From: Brevundimonas sp.
GTDB lineage: Bacteria > Pseudomonadota > Alphaproteobacteria > Caulobacterales > Caulobacteraceae
DNA: 17,579 nucleotides
Assembly (NCBI GenBank): GCA_022712235.1
Contig: JALAGW010000133.1
Coordinates: forward strand, 1-17,579
Reading direction: 5' to 3'
Below, one piece after another: positions 13,589 through 17,579 of the stretch. Below the pieces are notes generated by a model that searched no databases, had not been told where the DNA came from, and was given only the letters and a program-made list of their open reading frames with translations. The position numbers and the translations under genes were made by a program. The first letter of the stretch is position 1. Each line of letters begins with the position of its first letter.

Positions 13589-14663
13589 CCCCCTTGCGGC
13601 GCCGTTTCGGCAATCCGCTTGGGTTGCCCCAGAAGGTGACGACGGCCAGAGATCCCAACAGCGTCAACGCCAGGCCAGCCACAGTCACGATCAGCCGATA
13701 GGCCAGTCCTCCGACCTTGGCCGCATGGATCGGATACTGGGCGTTTGCGACCCGCAAGCCGAGCGGCAGGGTCAAGGCGTCGCGGGCGCCGACGATGCGG
13801 CCGTCCGCCGGATCGAACCAGACCTGGGTCCGGCCATTGGGCAGCCACTCCGCCTCCCGCCGCATCCGCAGACTGATCAATCCTCCTGGCTTGGTCGGCA
13901 GGGAGATGATGCGCAGCTCGGCGTCTGGGAAGCGGCCTTGCGCTTCGGTCATCATGGCCGGCCAGTCCAGATCAGGCGACAGGGCGCCGCCCTCATGCTC
14001 CGGCGGAGCCATGACCGCCTTCAGGTCCTTGCCCGGCGACAGGGCCACGGCCAGGCCTTCGTAGAGCGGCAGGGCCAGGATGGCCCCCGTCGTCAGGATC
14101 ACGGCCAGCACCGGCGCAGTCCAGACGCCCAGGTCGCGATGATGCTTGACGATCCCTGCCCGCTTCCAGGTCCTGGGCAGGACGGCGAAGACGAAGGTCC
14201 GGCGTGTAGGCCACCACAGGATCACCCCGGTGATGACAAAGCCCAGACCGGCCAGGCCCGCGATCCCGGCGATGGTCTTTCCGACATCGCCGATCAGCAG
14301 ATAGTGGTGCAGGTCGAACAGCCACAGTTCGGGCCGCGCCCACAGACTGTCCCAGCGCGCCACGATCTGACCCGCCTGGGTCGCATAGGCGCCGCGCGTC
14401 TTGTCCTCATAGTTCAGGCGGTGAACGCCCAGCCGGTCGTCGGCCAGGATGACCGAACGCGGCCGATCCGACGCCGAAAAGGCCTGGTCCAGCGCCGCGC
14501 CGATCAATTGGGGGTCAGAAACCCGCGGCTCAGCGGCGTGAGGCACGACGGCGCGCAGCCAGTCGTCCTTGAACACCAGAAGGGTTCCGGTCAGCCCCAG
14601 GACGAACAGCAGCAGGCCGATCAGGCCTCCGGTCCAGCGATGCGCCAGTCGGACCAGACGCAT
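13584..14663 (-). CDS. PepSY-domain inner-membrane protein, probable ferrisiderophore reductase type
   Basis: This is a 359-residue protein of the PepSY-associated TM-helix family. Four membrane helices are visible: about 12-32, 128-151, 178-200 and 320-345. Two soluble, presumably periplasmic, PepSY-like parts lie after helices 1 and 3. Histidines sit at helix ends: H8 (LAHRWTG), H119-H120 (FDLHHYLL), H174-H175 (VKHHRDLG) and H313 (PIHAAKVGG). This arrangement is known from the PepSY ferrisiderophore reductases such as FoxB, where such histidines bind haem. The C-terminus is short and basic (KRRRKG). The ATG lies within the receptor stop (TGATG), so translation is coupled; a GTG six codons earlier is less likely. 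Reductive iron release from an imported ferric complex is an inference from family and operon. Confidence 0.85.
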   Translation of the reverse strand: MRLVRLAHRWTGGLIGLLLFVLGLTGTLLVFKDDWLRAVVPHAAEPRVSDPQLIGAALDQAFSASDRPRSVILADDRLGVHRLNYEDKTRGAYATQAGQIVARWDSLWARPELWLFDLHHYLLIGDVGKTIAGIAGLAGLGFVITGVILWWPTRRTFVFAVLPRTWKRAGIVKHHRDLGVWTAPVLAVILTTGAILALPLYEGLAVALSPGKDLKAVMAPPEHEGGALSPDLDWPAMMTEAQGRFPDAELRIISLPTKPGGLISLRMRREAEWLPNGRTQVWFDPADGRIVGARDALTLPLGLRVANAQYPIHAAKVGGLAYRLIVTVAGLALTLLGSLAVVTFWGNPSGLPKRRRKGA

Positions 14664-16831
14664 CAGAAGCGACGGTCCCACCCGAGGGTGAAGGAGCGGC
14701 CCCGGCCGGCGAAGTAGCGCAGGTTGTCGGTCGGATTGCTGGTGTCCGAACTGTAGGTCACATAGTCCTCGTTGAAGAGGTTCTGCACCGCCAGCGACAC
14801 CCCGCCGAAGGCGAAGTCGTAGCGCAGATAGGCGTCGGCCACGGTGTAGCCTTCGAAGTTGTTGCGGGGATCGCCGCCCTCGAAGTCCCGCGCCAGATAG
14901 GCCTGGACCTGCAGGCGCGCCGACAGAGGACCATTGGCGTAAACCGCCGCCGCATTGATCCGGTCCGGCGAGATATTGGCCCCGTCCAGATCCTGGTCCA
15001 CCCGCCCGTCGTCATTGGTGTCGGTCTGGCCGCGCAGGCGCGCATAGCCGGTCGAGACCGTCAGTCCCTCGATCGGGGTGCGGGCGCGTAGGTTTAGTTC
15101 CAGCCCCTCGATCTCGACCGCCTGACGCTGGACGTCATAGACGCCGTCGGCGTTGCGAACCAGGAACTGACCCAGGTCCGACGAAGACCAGAAATAGGTG
15201 GCGCCGGCCTCGAACGGTCCGCGCTTCACCTCCAGGCCGATCTCCTGATTGTCCGAGACCACCGGGCTGATGTCGAGGAAGCTGTCGACCTGGACGCCGT
15301 CCACATTGATCGAGCGCAGGATGCGGCCCACGTCCGGCACGGTGTAGCCTTCGGCGTAGCTGGCGTAGGCGCGCACGCCCTCCAGCGGCTCATAGACCAC
15401 CCCGCCGTTGACCAACGTCGCCTCGAACTTGGGCGTGCCGCCTTTCACACGATGCGAGCCGTAGGAGGCCAGGGTGGTGAAGTCATTGACCGACAGTTCG
15501 ACGTTTTCCTGACGCACGCCGCCCGCCAGACGCACCTTGCCGTCGAACAGGCGCATGTTGGCCTGAACGAAGGGGGCGACGCTCTGGAACTCGGTCGGCG
15601 GCACCCAGGCGCGGTTGGTGGCGATCAGAAGCTGTTCGGTGCGGTCCTTCAGGGCGTCCAGACCCAGGGTCGCGGTCAGGCCTGGAACGCCCGGCACGGC
15701 CCGCTCATAGCTGGCGCGCGCGCCCAGCTTGCGCGAGCGGTTCGACGACTGGTCGAACAGGGTGCCGATCGGGGCGATGCTGGCGTCCTGCATCGTGGAG
15801 GAACGGTCGCCGCCGAAGGTGTCGCGCGTGCGATTGAAGAAGACCTGGGCGCTGAAGTCGCCGCCCCACAGGTCGCTGTCGGTCAGAGAGGCCGAGACCG
15901 TCTCCACCCGGTTGCCGGCGGGCTCGCCCTCGATCTGGCCGCGCTCGCTGCTGGCCGGACGGCCGATGGTGCGATCGCCGGGGATACGGACATAGTCGCC
16001 GTCGCCCTTCAGTTCGAAACGGTTGGCCAACAGGTCCAGGCGCACCGTGTCGGTCAGGTCCCAGCCGAAACGGCCGAAGAAGGACAGGGCCTTGGAATCC
16101 TGCACCTCGCCCTGGGTGTTGTCGACGCCGACGCGGCGACCGTTGGCGTCATAGAAGGCCCCGCGCTGGTCATAGGCCACGCCGAAGACGCCGTCGAAAT
16201 CACCGTGGCGATAGGCGGCCAGACCGCCCAGCTTGGCCCCGATCCCGTCGCCTTCCGGCCCGCCCGAACTGGATACCTGGGCCAGCATCCGGCCCGTCAG
16301 TCCGTCCTCGGTCGGCGCCCCGACCGTCACCTGATTGACCACGCCGCCGGTGGCGCCGATGCCCTGCAGGGCGTTGGAGCCGTAGATCAGCTCGACCCGG
16401 TCCACGAAGAAGGGGTCGATCGTATAGCCGTCGCGCGAGCCGTCGCGGATCGGGGTCGACTGCGGGATGCCGTTGATGGCGTAGAGCGGCGAGCGGCCGC
16501 GCAGGCTCTCGCCCGAACCCGTCAGCTTCTGCCGCGTCGGCGAGAAGGACGGCGACAGGGTCGCGACCGCGTCGATCACCGAGCCGCTGATGGCCACCTG
16601 TTCCGACAGGGTCTTGCGATCAATCACGTCCACCGTCATCGGCAGGGCGCTGGCCGGCAGGATCGTGCGCGCCGCCGTCCCCACCCCCTCCCCGACCGTG
16701 CTGCCCTCGGGCTCCTGTCGCGTCGTCTGGGCGGCGGCGGTCGAGGCGAAGGCGGTCCCGGCCAACAGAGCCGAGACGACTACAAGGCTGGACGATCGGC
16801 GAAGCGGCAAGGCGGGCGAGAGGAAGGGCAT
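14663..16831 (-). CDS. TonB-dependent outer-membrane receptor, probable ferric siderophore or iron-chelate uptake
   Basis: This is a 722-residue TonB-dependent receptor. A signal peptide is clear: RR at 11-12, a hydrophobic stretch to about residue 28, and likely cleavage after A34 (STAAA-Q). The plug domain follows (about 50-170) with typical segments such as ESLRGRSPLYAINGIPQ, FVDRVELIYGSNAL and GATGGVVNQVT. The rest is a 22-strand-type barrel with a TonB-receptor ending (SFTLGWDRRF, last residue Phe). A classical TonB box is not obvious near the N-terminus. The ATG at 16831 has AGGAG eight bases before it; upstream in-frame codons are rejected because they precede the signal peptide. The coupled PepSY reductase-like gene points to a ferric siderophore as the substrate, but which one cannot be told. 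Confidence 0.92.
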   Translation of the reverse strand: MPFLSPALPLRRSSSLVVVSALLAGTAFASTAAAQTTRQEPEGSTVGEGVGTAARTILPASALPMTVDVIDRKTLSEQVAISGSVIDAVATLSPSFSPTRQKLTGSGESLRGRSPLYAINGIPQSTPIRDGSRDGYTIDPFFVDRVELIYGSNALQGIGATGGVVNQVTVGAPTEDGLTGRMLAQVSSSGGPEGDGIGAKLGGLAAYRHGDFDGVFGVAYDQRGAFYDANGRRVGVDNTQGEVQDSKALSFFGRFGWDLTDTVRLDLLANRFELKGDGDYVRIPGDRTIGRPASSERGQIEGEPAGNRVETVSASLTDSDLWGGDFSAQVFFNRTRDTFGGDRSSTMQDASIAPIGTLFDQSSNRSRKLGARASYERAVPGVPGLTATLGLDALKDRTEQLLIATNRAWVPPTEFQSVAPFVQANMRLFDGKVRLAGGVRQENVELSVNDFTTLASYGSHRVKGGTPKFEATLVNGGVVYEPLEGVRAYASYAEGYTVPDVGRILRSINVDGVQVDSFLDISPVVSDNQEIGLEVKRGPFEAGATYFWSSSDLGQFLVRNADGVYDVQRQAVEIEGLELNLRARTPIEGLTVSTGYARLRGQTDTNDDGRVDQDLDGANISPDRINAAAVYANGPLSARLQVQAYLARDFEGGDPRNNFEGYTVADAYLRYDFAFGGVSLAVQNLFNEDYVTYSSDTSNPTDNLRYFAGRGRSFTLGWDRRF

Positions 16832-16864
16832 GGGGAGGGCTCCTGAGGAAGGCCTCGCGCTTAA

Positions 16865-16887
16865 ATGCAATTGCGAGCGACTTGCAA
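16865..16887 (-). promoter_or_regulatory. candidate Fur/Mur-type box before the receptor gene
   Basis: About 35-55 bp before the receptor ATG lies an array of TGCAA/TTGC half-sites. The 15-mer at 16872-16886 (TGCGAGC-G-ACTTGCA) is an imperfect palindrome with 5 of 7 arm positions matching and resembles the alphaproteobacterial Fur/Mur-type TGCAA...TTGCA box as I remember it. A second perfect palindrome GCAATTGC (16867-16874) overlaps it. The position suits iron repression. No confident -35/-10 pair was found. Assignment rests on similarity to a remembered consensus. Confidence 0.35.
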
Positions 16888-16934
16888 CATGCGATCCGAC
16901 TAAATTGCCTTGGTCAGCTTGTCCCTCGCCCACG

Positions 16935-16966
16935 AAAAAGGCCGGTGGAGCGCTCCACCGGCCTTT
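16935..16966 (-). terminator. acnA intrinsic terminator (30-bp perfect palindrome)
   Basis: Positions 16937-16966 are a perfect 30-bp palindrome (15-bp arms, centre GCGC) with A/T ends. On the minus strand it ends in TTTTT and lies 25 bp after the acnA stop. It separates acnA from the receptor promoter and, by symmetry, could act on the other strand too. Confidence 0.93.
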
Positions 16967-16990
16967 CCTGTCTTTGCCTGAAGCCGCGCC

Positions 16991-17579
<589 letters not shown>

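Noticed and set aside
13566..14717. 383-codon + strand frame over the PepSY gene
   Set aside because: The product is Gln/Arg-rich and of low complexity; the opposite strand encodes a coherent four-helix membrane protein.
15452..16846. 464-codon open frame antisense to the TonB receptor
   Set aside because: It is a shadow of the receptor, which has a signal peptide, plug and barrel ending.

Overview
The window is ordinary high-GC chromosomal DNA of an alphaproteobacterium. The order fur - miaB - phoH/ybeZ - ybeY - lnt - XRE regulator, the protein sequences and the codon use suggest Caulobacterales, probably a Brevundimonas-like organism. That placement is inferred from remembered synteny and was not checked by a search. 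There are 15 protein-coding genes, partial at both ends. I see no rRNA, tRNA, CRISPR array, insertion sequence or phage gene.

Region 1 (1-5322, + strand) is a compact housekeeping run: the 3' end of a Fur-family regulator, tRNA methylthiotransferase miaB, the PhoH-like ATPase, the YbeY endoribonuclease, apolipoprotein N-acyltransferase lnt, and an XRE-type regulator. phoH/ybeY abut and ybeY/lnt and lnt/XRE overlap by ATGA, so these four are almost certainly co-transcribed. A structured element with mutually exclusive hairpins lies between miaB and phoH. A second stand-alone XRE regulator follows (5446-5865) and ends in a bidirectional terminator.

Region 2 (5953-10710) is a peroxide-defence block. 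ahpD and ahpC are on the minus strand and katG is divergent from ahpC. An OxyR-type LysR regulator follows katG on the + strand. AhpC is the three-cysteine kind known to work with AhpD, and no ahpF is present. The OxyR has the peroxidatic cysteine and its surroundings but lacks the resolving cysteine. A perfect ATAG-N7-CTAT motif sits just before its start codon, and a weaker copy lies in the ahpC/katG divergent promoter region.

Region 3 (10848-17579) is iron and iron-sulfur related. A complete acnB (+ strand) and the 3' end of acnA (minus strand) flank a TonB-dependent receptor and a translationally coupled PepSY membrane protein that resembles ferrisiderophore reductases. A candidate Fur/Mur-like box lies before the receptor. 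Strong intrinsic terminators separate the units.

Together the genes link peroxide detoxification, iron uptake and the peroxide-sensitive Fe-S enzyme aconitase. I find no wholly new system. The points most worth a second look are the one-cysteine OxyR with its apparent autoregulatory, possibly leaderless promoter, the switch-like element before phoH, and the pairing of two aconitases around an iron-uptake operon.
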